Positions 16,165-25,481 of a DNA stretch of 64,000 bases are shown in pieces. The stretch lies in the NCBI GenBank assembly GCA_021812245.1, contig JAKAOK010000001.1, positions 62,001 through 126,000 on the forward strand, in the 5' to 3' direction. Numbering within the stretch: position 1 is the first letter of the stretch; each line of letters opens with the position of its first letter. The position numbers and the translations under genes were made by a program. This DNA is from a bacterium (GTDB lineage: Bacteria > SZUA-79 > Acidulodesulfobacterales > Acidulodesulfobacteraceae). Below the pieces are notes generated by a model. That model was not told the DNA's origin. It did no database searches and saw only the letters and a program-made list of their open reading frames with translations.

Positions 16165-17649
16165 TTAATATAATTTTATCTTTTTATTTCTGATGCTTGA
16201 CGGCGGTATATTCATAATTTCTCTGTATTTGGCAATAGTTCTTCGGGCTATGGTGATGCCCTGTTTTTTTAGTATATCGGTTATATCATTGTCCCTAAAA
16301 ATTTTACCCGACGAATCTTCGGAATCTATAATGGCTTTTATTCTGGTCATAACGTTTTCGGAAGAAGATTCTCCGTATGAGGCTCCGGTAAAAAAATCCT
16401 TAAGTTCGAAAACGCCGATATGCGTGCTTAAATATTTATTGGCCGTCGCTCTTGATACCGTCGATTCGTGAATATTCAGCTCTCCAGCTATATCTTTTAA
16501 AATTAAAGGCTTTAGATTCCCGACCCCCTTATTGAAATAGTCCGTTTGTTTATCGACAATTTTTTGCGCTATACTTAAAATGGTATCTTTTCTGGTGTCT
16601 ATGCTCTTCATAAGCCATAAAGCCGACTTAAATCTTTCTTCGGCATAATTTTTCATATCGCTGGATACTTCAATCTCGCCGCTAAGAATTTTTTTATAAT
16701 AACCGTTTATTCTAATTTGGGGAATAGAATTGTCGTCCATAAACACGACGTAACGCTCGCCCTCTTTTCTTAAAAACAGGTCGGGGACGATATAGCAGGG
16801 TTCTTCTCTGCTAAAATTAGCCGCAGGGTTCGGGGTCAGTCTTTTAAGATTTTCTATCGAGCTTAAAACGTCATTTATATTTTTTCCCGTTTCTTTACAT
16901 ATTTTTTGATAATTTTTGTTCGCTACTTCTTTTAAATATTTTTCAATTATAATTTTAAGCAGAATATCTTTATCGAAGTAACAGTCTGCCTGAATCTTCA
17001 GGCTCGATAATATATTTTCGGCGGCGAGTCCTACCGGCTCAAGCCTGTTTATTTTATTAAGCGTCTTCCCGACTAACGACTTAACGTTATTTCGCGCCCC
17101 CGCATTTACGGCAAAATCCTCAATGTCCTGTCTTGAAACGGCAAGCAGTCCTTTTGAATCTAAATTGCCCGCTATATATCCGGCAAGCAAAATTTCCTCA
17201 TCGGAAAAGTCTCCCGTTCTCACCTGCTCCATTAAATGCTCGTAAAGGGTTTTGCCACTGTAAAAACTGTTTTCCAGTTTATATTCTAAATAATTTTTAT
17301 CGGCTCCGCCGTAACTGCCGTCGTCCTTGGATAAATCGACAAACTGCTCGTTATAGTTGACTAAGTATTGGGCAATTTCCTTGAAGCCGTCTTCGGTCTC
17401 GGCTATAGCCCCGACGACATCCGGCATTTCTTCATTTGCGGCTTTAAAATTTTCGTTTTCGGAGTCTTCTTCGCTCTTTGCGCCCGCCGTTTCCGGATCC
17501 AATATTGGGTTTTCCAGTATTTCCTGTTTGAGCATATCGGAAAGTTCGATATTGTTTAACGCCAGCATCTTAATGGCAAGCTGAAGGCGCGGGGTCATCA
17601 CCAACTGCTGAGACAGCTTCAGATTTTGCCTTAATTCCATACCGCTCAT
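16165..17649 (-). CDS. rpoN: RNA polymerase sigma-54 factor
   Basis: The 494-residue protein has all three regions. The N-terminal activator-interaction region is rich in Gln and Leu (MELRQNLKLSQQLVMTPRL...). The core-binding domain is at about 110-320. The C-terminal DNA-binding part has the HTH and the RpoN box ARRTIAKYRE (468-477), which reads the -24 element. The start at 17649 is chosen because it has the ribosome site aggag; a second ATG lies three codons in. It follows lptB after 190 nt that contain an inverted repeat. It should serve NtrX and the porin promoter at 1101-1118. Confidence 0.96.
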   Translation of the reverse strand: MSGMELRQNLKLSQQLVMTPRLQLAIKMLALNNIELSDMLKQEILENPILDPETAGAKSEEDSENENFKAANEEMPDVVGAIAETEDGFKEIAQYLVNYNEQFVDLSKDDGSYGGADKNYLEYKLENSFYSGKTLYEHLMEQVRTGDFSDEEILLAGYIAGNLDSKGLLAVSRQDIEDFAVNAGARNNVKSLVGKTLNKINRLEPVGLAAENILSSLKIQADCYFDKDILLKIIIEKYLKEVANKNYQKICKETGKNINDVLSSIENLKRLTPNPAANFSREEPCYIVPDLFLRKEGERYVVFMDDNSIPQIRINGYYKKILSGEIEVSSDMKNYAEERFKSALWLMKSIDTRKDTILSIAQKIVDKQTDYFNKGVGNLKPLILKDIAGELNIHESTVSRATANKYLSTHIGVFELKDFFTGASYGESSSENVMTRIKAIIDSEDSSGKIFRDNDITDILKKQGITIARRTIAKYREIMNIPPSSIRNKKIKLY

Positions 17650-17680
17650 GCAAAACTCCTATAAAAAGGCGTCAATAAAC

Positions 17681-17771
17681 GAAAAGGGTGACAGATTCTT
17701 ATTTATTTTCGGACTAAAATTTAAGAATAACCACTAAAGCAATAAGAAATAAATAAATCTGACACCTTTTC
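17681..17771. repeat. Imperfect inverted repeat between rpoN and lptB
   Basis: GAAAAGGGTGACAGATTCTT (from 17681) and its continuation TATTTATTTTC pair imperfectly with AATAAGAAATAAATAAATCT then GACACCTTTTC (17741-17771). A third short unit TTTTCGACACC follows. The arms resemble the AAAAGGTGTCAGATT motif seen as a scattered repeat in many genomes. Nothing else is visible in this 190-nt gap. Confidence 0.6.
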
Positions 17772-17839
17772 GACTGCCTTTTCGACACCTTTTTCGTTTT
17801 TCTAATTAGTGGATATAATAATATTATACAACATTCGGC

Positions 17840-18562
17840 TCAGATACCCAAATTAAACTTTTCTCCGAGGAAGAATCTCTTTACGATGGAACTGGAAATA
17901 ATATGGGAGGGAGCGCCTTTTTCTATAATTTTTCCGTCGTTGATTATATAGGCGCTGTTGCATATCCTTAAGGCCTCTCTTACATTATGGTCGGTTATTA
18001 ATATTCCTATAGAATCGTTTTTTAAAGCGATAAGAATATCCTGCATATCTTCAACGGCTATAGGGTCTATCCCGGAAAACGGCTCGTCGAGCAAAATGAA
18101 CTTCGGAGAAAGTATGAGCGATCTGGCAACCTCGACTCTCCTTCTTTCCCCTCCGGATAAACTCATAACGGGAGATTTTCTGACCTTTTCAAGTCCGAAC
18201 TTTTCCACTAATTCATCGAGCCTCAGGTTCTTTTCTTGAGCGGGCATCTTCAACAATTCAAAAATAGCCGTAAGATTCTGTTCGGTAGTAAGTTTTCTGA
18301 AGACCGAGGTCTCCTGAGGGAGATAGCCTATGCCGAGCCTAGCTCTTTTATACATAGGCAGTCCCGTAATTTCGGCATCGTCTAAAAATATAGAGCCTTC
18401 GTCCGGCTTTAACATACCGGAAATCATATTAAACGTCGTGGTCTTACCCGCGCCGTTAGGCCCTAAAAGACCCGTTATTTCACCGGGCTTGATCTCAAGC
18501 GAAACTCCGTTCACTACCGCTCTTTTCTTAAATCTCTTTACTAAATTCAATGCTTTTATCAT
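17840..18562 (-). CDS. lptB: LPS export ATP-binding protein LptB
   Basis: The 240-residue ABC ATPase powers LPS extraction by LptFG. It shows Walker A GPNGAGKTT (34-42), Q-loop YLPQETSVF, the ABC signature LSGGERRRVE, Walker B FILLDEPFSGID and the H-loop His in LITDHNVRE. These sequences, especially GIGYLPQE and DHNVRE, are typical of LptB. The start overlaps the end of lptA by 4 nt, so the two are translationally coupled in a kdsD-kdsC-lptC-lptA-lptB-rpoN series. LptF and LptG are encoded 10 kb away. Confidence 0.95.
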   Translation of the reverse strand: MIKALNLVKRFKKRAVVNGVSLEIKPGEITGLLGPNGAGKTTTFNMISGMLKPDEGSIFLDDAEITGLPMYKRARLGIGYLPQETSVFRKLTTEQNLTAIFELLKMPAQEKNLRLDELVEKFGLEKVRKSPVMSLSGGERRRVEVARSLILSPKFILLDEPFSGIDPIAVEDMQDILIALKNDSIGILITDHNVREALRICNSAYIINDGKIIEKGAPSHIISSSIVKRFFLGEKFNLGI

Positions 18563-19074
18563 TTTTTATTTCTTTGTTTTTGAACGGTTAAAGACTTATT
18601 CGAATAAACTACCGCGTTGACTCTTTTTTTGCCGCCTATAACGGTAGATATTCCGGTTTTAAAATTAATCATTATTTTTTTTCCGGCTATTTTATTTTTT
18701 CCCTCATATGCTATAGGATTTTCGGTTATTACCGCAATCCTTTTTTTGTTGTAATAAACCGCCCTGCCGCCCGTAATATTGTCCTTTCCTTTAATGATAT
18801 GGACGTTTCCGGTTGCAATAAGCATTTTTATTTTATTTTTTTTTGTATATATAACATTTAACACCGACGATAAAATTTTTAGCTTGCCTTTGATTGCAAC
18901 GACATGCCCGGTAAATACGGCAATATTTTTTTTATTGTTTACCACTAAAGAGTCGGATGTTATATCTGTTTTAGTTTGGGGTTTGGGGTTTACGACACAA
19001 TAGCCCATGCCCTGAAATAAAAAAACGGAACATAAAAAAACGATTAAAATTAAAAAGTACGAATTTATTCTCAC
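18559..19074 (-). CDS. lptA: Periplasmic LPS-bridge protein LptA (OstA family)
   Basis: The 171-residue protein has an N-terminal signal segment (about 5-25) and a repetitive OstA beta-jellyroll: KTDITSDSLVVNNKKNIAVF, TGHVVAIKGKLKI and later TGNVHIIKGKDNI. It should polymerise head-to-tail to carry LPS across the periplasm from LptC to LptD. It overlaps lptC by 4 nt and lptB by 4 nt. The basic C-terminus (TVQKQRNKK) is short. Confidence 0.87.
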   Translation of the reverse strand: MRINSYFLILIVFLCSVFLFQGMGYCVVNPKPQTKTDITSDSLVVNNKKNIAVFTGHVVAIKGKLKILSSVLNVIYTKKNKIKMLIATGNVHIIKGKDNITGGRAVYYNKKRIAVITENPIAYEGKNKIAGKKIMINFKTGISTVIGGKKRVNAVVYSNKSLTVQKQRNKK

Positions 19075-19652
19075 TTAGTCACCCCGCTCACGTTATTAGA
19101 TAAAAAATGGACGTTTTTTTGCAAGATAAAAATATTTTTTTTAATGTAAAAAATAAGTCCGTTTCCGGAAATAAAATAGTTTTTCCCTTTAATTTTAATA
19201 TAATCCGGAGCTACTATCTTATCGTCTTTAGCAAAATAGTCGATTATTCCGGTTTTCATGCACGCCCCTTTCGCGCTTTTTATTATAACGCCTCCCGAAA
19301 TTATCACGTCCTTGGAAACCGAATTCAATCTTCCCAATTTCCCGGTAATAATAAATGCCGGTTTTTTATTTTTTCCGTAAATATATACCTCAACCATATT
19401 CAATTTAATAACGTTCTTTTTTTGAGATCGGTAATTTAAACTATCGGCAAAGATTTCATAAGATAGTACGCCTTTTTTAAAAAATTTATAATCTATTTTT
19501 TTCAGGCTTATGTAGCCTTTAGATATTTTAAAACCTAACAGCCCCTTATTGCTATGCAAATAATGCAGGAGCAAAAAAAAACCCAGGACGACGAGAAAGC
19601 CAAATCCTAATGCCAGCGCCGTTTTTCTTAAAATTTTACGATCCAGCGGCAT
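19071..19652 (-). CDS. lptC: LPS export protein LptC
   Basis: The 193-residue protein has one N-terminal membrane anchor (about 10-30, LALGFGFLVVLGFFLLL) and a beta-rich periplasmic domain containing the LptC-like pattern (NVIKLNMVEVYIYGK..., GKLGRLNSVSKDVIISGGV). It should receive LPS from LptFG and pass it to LptA. Sequence conservation is low in this family, so the call leans on its position between kdsC and lptA, with a 4-nt overlap to lptA. Confidence 0.82.
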   Translation of the reverse strand: MPLDRKILRKTALALGFGFLVVLGFFLLLHYLHSNKGLLGFKISKGYISLKKIDYKFFKKGVLSYEIFADSLNYRSQKKNVIKLNMVEVYIYGKNKKPAFIITGKLGRLNSVSKDVIISGGVIIKSAKGACMKTGIIDYFAKDDKIVAPDYIKIKGKNYFISGNGLIFYIKKNIFILQKNVHFLSNNVSGVTK

Positions 19653-19655
19653 AAT

Positions 19656-20168
19656 CTATAATTTATTTAAAAAATTTGTAAGAAGTCCTTTTTCTTGCAG
19701 AATTATATCGCAAACCTCTCTTACTGCGCCGCATCCGCCCGTCTTAACGGTTACAATATCCGCACAAATCCTAACATATTCAGGTGCGTTAGGAACGGTG
19801 GCGGAAACAGCCGCCAATTTTAAAAGTTCGATATCTACTATATCGTCTCCCATATAAAATAAATTTTTAACGCCGATATTATACTCTTTCAATAACGGTT
19901 TTAAAGCATTATATTTGTCTTTGCATCCTTCTATATAAAAATCGGCGCCGAGTTCTTTTGCTCTTATAGAGGCGGCATTACTAGTCCTTGCCGAAATCAT
20001 GCCTATCTTCAGCCCTAATTTTTTAGCGAGTTTCATACCTGCTCCGTCATGCGCAAAAAACGCCTTAGTTTCAGCTCCGCTTTCTGATAAATATATTTTT
20101 CCGTCGGTTAATATGCCGTCAACGTCGAAAACTAAAATTTTTATATCGTTAAAATTAAGTTTTTTCAT
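19656..20168 (-). CDS. kdsC: 3-deoxy-D-manno-octulosonate 8-phosphate phosphatase
   Basis: The 170-residue HAD-family enzyme dephosphorylates Kdo-8-phosphate. It has the DxD motif FDVDGILTDG (Asp15, Asp17), the substrate motif FFAHDGAGMKLAKKLG, SARTS, and the C-terminal GDDIVDIELL. It lies 12 nt after kdsD and 3 nt before lptC. No cap domain is present, as expected for tetrameric KdsC. Confidence 0.94.
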   Translation of the reverse strand: MKKLNFNDIKILVFDVDGILTDGKIYLSESGAETKAFFAHDGAGMKLAKKLGLKIGMISARTSNAASIRAKELGADFYIEGCKDKYNALKPLLKEYNIGVKNLFYMGDDIVDIELLKLAAVSATVPNAPEYVRICADIVTVKTGGCGAVREVCDIILQEKGLLTNFLNKL

Positions 20169-20180
20169 AGATATTTATAA

Positions 20181-21155
20181 TTAAATTATACCTGCCTTCA
20201 CTATGTCGTGAATATGTATAACCCCTGCCGGTCTTGCGTCATCCTCCGATTCTACGGCAAAAAGCGAAGTAATTTTTAATTCTTCCATTTTTTGAAGGGC
20301 AGATGCGGCAAGAGCGTCTTTAAGAATAATTTTAGGATTTTTTGTCATAACATCCCTAACCGGCTTATCCATTATGTTCGGAGAATCCGCCAGCGCCCTT
20401 CTTAAATCGCCGTCCACTACGATACCGCAAAGGCGCATATTTTCATCGATAACCCCGGTCAACCCCAATCTTTTAAAGTTCATTTCTATAATCGCGTCTT
20501 TTAATAAAGCCGAATCTTTCACTAAAGGAATTTCTTCGCCTTTATGCATTATATCCGCCACCTTTAAAAACTTCTTGCCTATAGAGCCGCCCGGATGAAG
20601 TTTTGCAAAATCCTCTTCTAGAAAATTCCGCTCTTTCAAAAGGGAAACCGCAAGAGCGTCCCCTATTGCAAGTTGAACCGTGGTGCTGGCGGTAGGGGCT
20701 ATATTGTAAGGACACGCCTCCTGAGCGACGGATACATCGAAAAAATAATCAGACAGCATGAAAAGCTGTGAGTTTTTGTTTCCGGAAAATCCGATAATTT
20801 TAGCGCCTATGATCTTTATTGCAGGCAGTATGGAAACGATTTCATTAGTATTTCCGCTGTTGGAGAGCACTATTACGGCATCGTTAGGAGAGATTACGCC
20901 CAGATCGCCGTGCGATGCCTCTGCCGGATGCATAAAAAAAGAGGGAGTGCCGGTGCTTGCAAGGGTGGAAGATATTTTTCTTGCGATAATGCCCGATTTC
21001 CCCATTCCCGTTAATATGACCTTGCCTTTAATTCCGATAAGACAACCGACCATTTCTTCAAAATTTTCGTCGAGCCTATTTATCAGTGCGGATATCGAAT
21101 CGGCTTCTATCCTTAAAACATTTTCGGCGGTTTCCAATATATTATGTTCTTTCAT
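20181..21155 (-). CDS. kdsD: D-arabinose 5-phosphate isomerase
   Basis: KdsD makes arabinose-5-phosphate from ribulose-5-phosphate, the first step to Kdo. The 324-residue protein has an N-terminal SIS domain (GKVILTGMGKSGIIARKISS, HPAEASHGDLG, LSNSGNTNE, ASTTVQLAIGDALAV) and a C-terminal pair of CBS domains (about 205-324). It sits between kdsA (2-nt gap) and kdsC, which confirms the pathway. Confidence 0.94.
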   Translation of the reverse strand: MKEHNILETAENVLRIEADSISALINRLDENFEEMVGCLIGIKGKVILTGMGKSGIIARKISSTLASTGTPSFFMHPAEASHGDLGVISPNDAVIVLSNSGNTNEIVSILPAIKIIGAKIIGFSGNKNSQLFMLSDYFFDVSVAQEACPYNIAPTASTTVQLAIGDALAVSLLKERNFLEEDFAKLHPGGSIGKKFLKVADIMHKGEEIPLVKDSALLKDAIIEMNFKRLGLTGVIDENMRLCGIVVDGDLRRALADSPNIMDKPVRDVMTKNPKIILKDALAASALQKMEELKITSLFAVESEDDARPAGVIHIHDIVKAGII

Positions 21156-21157
21156 GT

Positions 21158-22000
21158 TTATATTTTACTATATTTCGATATTTCCAAAATATTTTTTAAG
21201 TTATCCTTAAACGAGCTTAAATAAACGGAATTTGCGGAGTCGCTCATAGCCTGCGGCGGGTCGGTATGGACCTCAAAAAATAAACCGTCAACCCCAACAG
21301 CGGCGGCGGCTCTAGCAAGCGGCATAACATATTCCCTGTTTCCCGACGAAACCGCGCCGGAACCTCCGGGAAGCTGGACGCTGTGCGTGGCGTCGAAAAC
21401 AACGAGCGCCCCCGTTTCTTTCATTACGGGGATGGACCTGAAATCAACCACAAGATTATTATAGCCGAAACTGACGCCTCTTTCCGTCAAAATTATTTTA
21501 TCGTTTCCGGCGGACCTGATTTTTTCCGCAATAAATTTAGTATCCCATGGAGCCAGAAACTGCCCCTTTTTAACATTGACTATCTTTCCGGTTTTTGCCG
21601 CTTCTAAAAGCATATCCGTTTGGCGGCACAAAAAAGCCGGTATCTGAATGACATCCAGAACGGCTTCGGCCTTTTCTATTTCATTTGCGCTATGCACGTC
21701 GCTTAATACCGGAACGTTATATTTTGCCTTAATGTCGCTTAGGATTTCTAATCCTTTATCTATGCCCGGACCTCTGAAAGAATTAACGGAAGTCCTGTTT
21801 GCTTTATCGTAAGAAGCTTTAAATATAAGGTTAAAATTAAGCTCTTCCGAGTAATCCTTAAGTGTTGCGGCAATGTCTTCCATAACTGCGGTATCCTCGA
21901 TAACGCAGGGGCCGGCAATGACGAAAGGATAGCCGTTATTGAATTTGAATTTTAATATAGACGCTAAATCTTCTTTTCTAAAAACGTTTATTTTTTCCAT
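21158..22000 (-). CDS. kdsA: 3-deoxy-8-phosphooctulonate synthase
   Basis: KdsA condenses phosphoenolpyruvate and arabinose-5-phosphate to Kdo-8-phosphate. The 280-residue sequence has FVIAGPCVIED, FKASYDKANRTS, SFRGPG, VLSDVHS, IPAFLCRQTD, KKGQFLAPWD and VFDATHSVQ. The start ATG directly abuts the stop of pyrG. kdsB, the CMP-Kdo synthetase, is not in the window, although pyrG supplies its CTP. Confidence 0.96.
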   Translation of the reverse strand: MEKINVFRKEDLASILKFKFNNGYPFVIAGPCVIEDTAVMEDIAATLKDYSEELNFNLIFKASYDKANRTSVNSFRGPGIDKGLEILSDIKAKYNVPVLSDVHSANEIEKAEAVLDVIQIPAFLCRQTDMLLEAAKTGKIVNVKKGQFLAPWDTKFIAEKIRSAGNDKIILTERGVSFGYNNLVVDFRSIPVMKETGALVVFDATHSVQLPGGSGAVSSGNREYVMPLARAAAAVGVDGLFFEVHTDPPQAMSDSANSVYLSSFKDNLKNILEISKYSKI

Positions 22001-23752
22001 CTATGCGGCGGCCGTTTTTCTTTTTTTGTCTTTGACTTTATTTTTATTTTTAGTTTTAACCTTGGTCTGAACGCCGATTAAAGCATTGGAATATCTAAGC
22101 GCAGCCGCAATAAATTCTTTAAACAGAGGATGGGGATATAACGGCGAAGATTTAAATTCGGGATGAAACTGGCATCCTATGTACCACGGATGGTCTTTCA
22201 GCTCGCAAATCTCTATAAGCTTGTCGTCCGGAGATACGCCCGAAAAAACAAAACCGGAAGCTTTAAATTTTTCTCTGTATTTATTATTAAATTCAAACCT
22301 GTGCCTGTGCCTTTCGCTTATAGAAATATTTCCGTCGTGATTAAGCTTTACGCTGTTTTTATTATCGGCGGAGTATTTTTTATTGTTTTTATAATAAATT
22401 TGATACGCCAGCGTATTTTTAGATATTACGCAGGGGTATGCGCCGAGCCTCATAGTTCCGCCCATATTGCCTATATCTTTCTGGTCGTCCATAATGCTTA
22501 TTACCGGGTCGGGAGTAATTTCATCGAACTCGTAGGAATTGGCTTCTTTTAGCCCCAGCACGTTTCTGGCATATTCGACCGTCATAAGCTGCATTCCGAG
22601 GCAGATTCCGAAATACGGAATATTGCTGCTCCTCGCATAATTAATAGCCTTGAGCATGCCGTTAATACCTCTGGAACCGAAACCGCCCGGAACTAAAATA
22701 CCGGAACAGCCTTCTAATTCTTTAAGCCGTTCTTTCCAGTCGTCCGCTTCAAAATCTTCGGAATTAATATATTTTATGTTCACGCTGACGTTATTGGCAA
22801 GCCCTCCGTGAATAAGGCTTTCGTTAAGGCTTTTATACGATTCTTTAAGATTTACGTATTTTCCTACTACGGCTATGGTGACCAAATTTTTAAGCGTTTT
22901 TAATGTCTCCGATATATTAGTCCATTCGTTTAAATCCGGAGATTTAGCCCATATGTTTAAATATTCTATAATTTTAGAATCAAGCTTTTCTTTATGTAGA
23001 GAAAGAGGAACGTCGTAAATGCTTTCTTCGTCTTTGGCGGTAATAACGGCATCGGCTTCTACGTTGCAGAAAAGAGCGATTTTTTCCCTTATATCCTGTG
23101 GTAGAACCCTGTCCGCCCTGCATATTATAATAGATGGCTCTATTCCTATGGCTCTGAGTTCTTTCACCGAGTGCTGGGTCGGCTTGGTTTTTAACTCGTC
23201 AGCGGTTTTTATAAATGGAACAAGGGTCAGATGAATATAAAGAACATTGTCTTTCCCTTTGTCTAATTTAAACTGCCTTATGGCTTCGAGAAAAGGAAGG
23301 CTTTCTATATCGCCTACCGTTCCGCCTATTTCTATAATAGCAACGTCTTTCCCGTCAGACGCTTCGATTATTCTTTTTTTTATCTCGTCGGTTATATGAG
23401 GTATTACCTGAACTGTTTTTCCTAGGTAAGTTCCTTTTCTTTCGTTGTTGATAACGGCATCGTAAACCTGGCCGCTTGTTAAATTGTTCTTTTTTGTAAG
23501 GGAAAGCGACGTAAACCTTTCGTAATGGCCGAGATCGAGGTCGGTTTCCGCCCCATCGTCGGTGACAAAAACCTCTCCGTGCTGAAAAGGATTCATAGTT
23601 CCCGGGTCAACGTTTATATAAGGGTCGAGTTTCTGCATAGTAATGTTTAACCCTCTTGCTTCCAGAAGCGCGCCTATAGAAGAAGCCGCTATGCCTTTTC
23701 CTAGACTTGAAACAACTCCGCCCGTTATAAAGATATACTTTGTCTTATTCAT
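22001..23752 (-). CDS. pyrG: CTP synthase
   Basis: PyrG aminates UTP to CTP using glutamine. The 583-residue protein has an N-terminal synthetase domain ([51 protein letters not shown]) and a C-terminal class I glutaminase domain with the nucleophile in GICLGMQL and GCQFHPEF. It is longer than the common ~540 residues because of a lysine-rich tail (about 25 residues, ...[19 protein letters not shown]). The tail may be disordered. It overlaps dapB by 8 nt and abuts kdsA. Confidence 0.96.
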   Translation of the reverse strand: MNKTKYIFITGGVVSSLGKGIAASSIGALLEARGLNITMQKLDPYINVDPGTMNPFQHGEVFVTDDGAETDLDLGHYERFTSLSLTKKNNLTSGQVYDAVINNERKGTYLGKTVQVIPHITDEIKKRIIEASDGKDVAIIEIGGTVGDIESLPFLEAIRQFKLDKGKDNVLYIHLTLVPFIKTADELKTKPTQHSVKELRAIGIEPSIIICRADRVLPQDIREKIALFCNVEADAVITAKDEESIYDVPLSLHKEKLDSKIIEYLNIWAKSPDLNEWTNISETLKTLKNLVTIAVVGKYVNLKESYKSLNESLIHGGLANNVSVNIKYINSEDFEADDWKERLKELEGCSGILVPGGFGSRGINGMLKAINYARSSNIPYFGICLGMQLMTVEYARNVLGLKEANSYEFDEITPDPVISIMDDQKDIGNMGGTMRLGAYPCVISKNTLAYQIYYKNNKKYSADNKNSVKLNHDGNISISERHRHRFEFNNKYREKFKASGFVFSGVSPDDKLIEICELKDHPWYIGCQFHPEFKSSPLYPHPLFKEFIAAALRYSNALIGVQTKVKTKNKNKVKDKKRKTAAA

Positions 23753-24566
23753 ATTTATTTAACCCCAAAACGTCCCTCATATCATAAAATCCTTTATTTT
23801 TTCCCCTAAGCCATACGGCAGCTTTTATCGCCCCTCTCGCAAAATTATTTCTCGATATTGCCTTATGCGAAATTTCTAATACTTCTTCGTTTCCGGCAAA
23901 TATCACCTTATGTTCGCCGATTATATCTCCAGCTCTGACGGAAAAAATGCCTATTTCGTCTTTTTCCCTCTCTCCTACGTCTCCGCACCTGCCGTAAACC
24001 GCTTTTTCGGCAAGGTCTATACGCCTCTGTTTTGCGACGGCTCCGGCAAGCATCTTAGCCGTTCCGCTCGGAGCGTCTTTTTTATTCTTATGGTGCATTT
24101 CAATTATTTCGCAATCGTAATTTGCCCCTAAATATTTAGAAGCGTCATAAATTACACTAAGCAAAACATTAATTCCGAGGCTCATATTTCCGGACAACAC
24201 CACGGGAATATGCTTTCCGTAACCTTGGACGGTTTTTAATTCGCCTTCGGAAAATCCGGTAGAGCCTATTACTATCGGAACATTATACAGCGCCGCTTCT
24301 TCGACATGTATTAAAGAGGCGCTTTTTGACGTGAAATCTATTATGACCTTATTTTTAATTCCGGCGGACAAATGAAGCGCCTCTTTTAAAGTTAAAAATT
24401 TCCCTGCATGGGCTTTTTTAGATTCTATTTCGGACGCTTCATCCTGCATATAGCCTGAATCCACGCCGCCTATAAATAACAGATTATCGTAATCGGGAAT
24501 AACGGACATTATTGCTCCGCCCATCCTGCCTTTGCTTCCGCATACTATTATGCCTATTTTTTCCAT
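23745..24566 (-). CDS. dapB: 4-hydroxy-tetrahydrodipicolinate reductase
   Basis: The 273-residue NAD(P)H-dependent enzyme has [11 protein letters not shown] at the N-terminus, VIDFTSKSA, the catalytic [18 protein letters not shown] and the C-terminal [15 protein letters not shown]. It acts second in the lysine/diaminopimelate branch. Its ATG shares one base with the dapA stop region, so it is coupled to dapA. The order lysA-dapA-dapB is intact here. Confidence 0.95.
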   Translation of the reverse strand: MEKIGIIVCGSKGRMGGAIMSVIPDYDNLLFIGGVDSGYMQDEASEIESKKAHAGKFLTLKEALHLSAGIKNKVIIDFTSKSASLIHVEEAALYNVPIVIGSTGFSEGELKTVQGYGKHIPVVLSGNMSLGINVLLSVIYDASKYLGANYDCEIIEMHHKNKKDAPSGTAKMLAGAVAKQRRIDLAEKAVYGRCGDVGEREKDEIGIFSVRAGDIIGEHKVIFAGNEEVLEISHKAISRNNFARGAIKAAVWLRGKNKGFYDMRDVLGLNKYE

Positions 24567-25441
24567 TATTGCAATATCCCGTATTCTTTCAGAGCGCTCT
24601 TTATTTTTTCGATATTTATGCCCGATGCTTCCGACAAAGGAAGTCTTATTTCATTTTCTATAAATCCCATTATGTTAAGGGCTTTTTTTACCGGTATAGG
24701 ATTCGTTTCTGTGAACATTGCATGGATTAAAGGAAGAAGTTTAAAATTCAGCTTCCTTGCGGATTTAAGGTCGCCCTTTAAAACATAATCCGTCATAAGC
24801 GCCATATCCTTCGGCGCAACATTGGAAACGGTGGAAATAACCCCATGTCCGCCGACCGCTATTATCGGAAGAGTGAGGGCATCGTCGCCGGACAAAACGC
24901 AGAATTTTTCGGGAGCTTTTCTTAAAATAGCCGTAACCTGGTCTAAAGAGCCGCTCGCTTCTTTTATTCCGGCGATGTTATCGATTTTGGCAAGCCTAAG
25001 CGCCGTTTCGGGAAGAATATTGACCGCCGTTCTCGTTGGAACATTGTAAAGAATTACGGGCATAGAACAATTTGCGGCGACGGCTTTAAAGTGTAGAAAA
25101 AGTCCTTCCTGCGTCGGCTTATTATAGTACGGAGTAATTTGCAGGTGTCCGTCTATTTTAAAGTTTTCGGCTGATTTTGCAAGATGGACTGCCTCTACCG
25201 TATTGTTTGAACCCGTCCCTGCAATAACCTTAATCCTGCCTGAAGCAGTTTCGGCAGTAATCCTTATAACTTCCACATGCTCCTCGAACGACAGAGTTGC
25301 CGACTCTCCCGTGCTTCCGCATGCCACGATTCCGGCTACGCCGTTTTCTATTTGAAATTCTATTAATTTACGAAGCGCTTTTTCGTCTATTTTGCCGTTT
25401 TTAAAAGGCGTAACGATAGCGGTAAACACTCCTTTAAACAT
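24566..25441 (-). CDS. dapA: 4-hydroxy-tetrahydrodipicolinate synthase
   Basis: DapA condenses pyruvate and aspartate semialdehyde. The 291-residue TIM-barrel enzyme has FTAIVTPFKNGKIDEKAL, CGSTGESATLS, TPYYNKPTQEG, YNVPTRTAVN with catalytic Tyr132, and the Schiff-base Lys160 in IAGIKEASG. A good ribosome site (aaaaggag) precedes the start. It lies 40 nt after lysA. Confidence 0.96.
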   Translation of the reverse strand: MFKGVFTAIVTPFKNGKIDEKALRKLIEFQIENGVAGIVACGSTGESATLSFEEHVEVIRITAETASGRIKVIAGTGSNNTVEAVHLAKSAENFKIDGHLQITPYYNKPTQEGLFLHFKAVAANCSMPVILYNVPTRTAVNILPETALRLAKIDNIAGIKEASGSLDQVTAILRKAPEKFCVLSGDDALTLPIIAVGGHGVISTVSNVAPKDMALMTDYVLKGDLKSARKLNFKLLPLIHAMFTETNPIPVKKALNIMGFIENEIRLPLSEASGINIEKIKSALKEYGILQ

Positions 25442-25481
25442 ATTAACTCCTTTTCTTTTTTATTTTAAACATTTATCCGGA

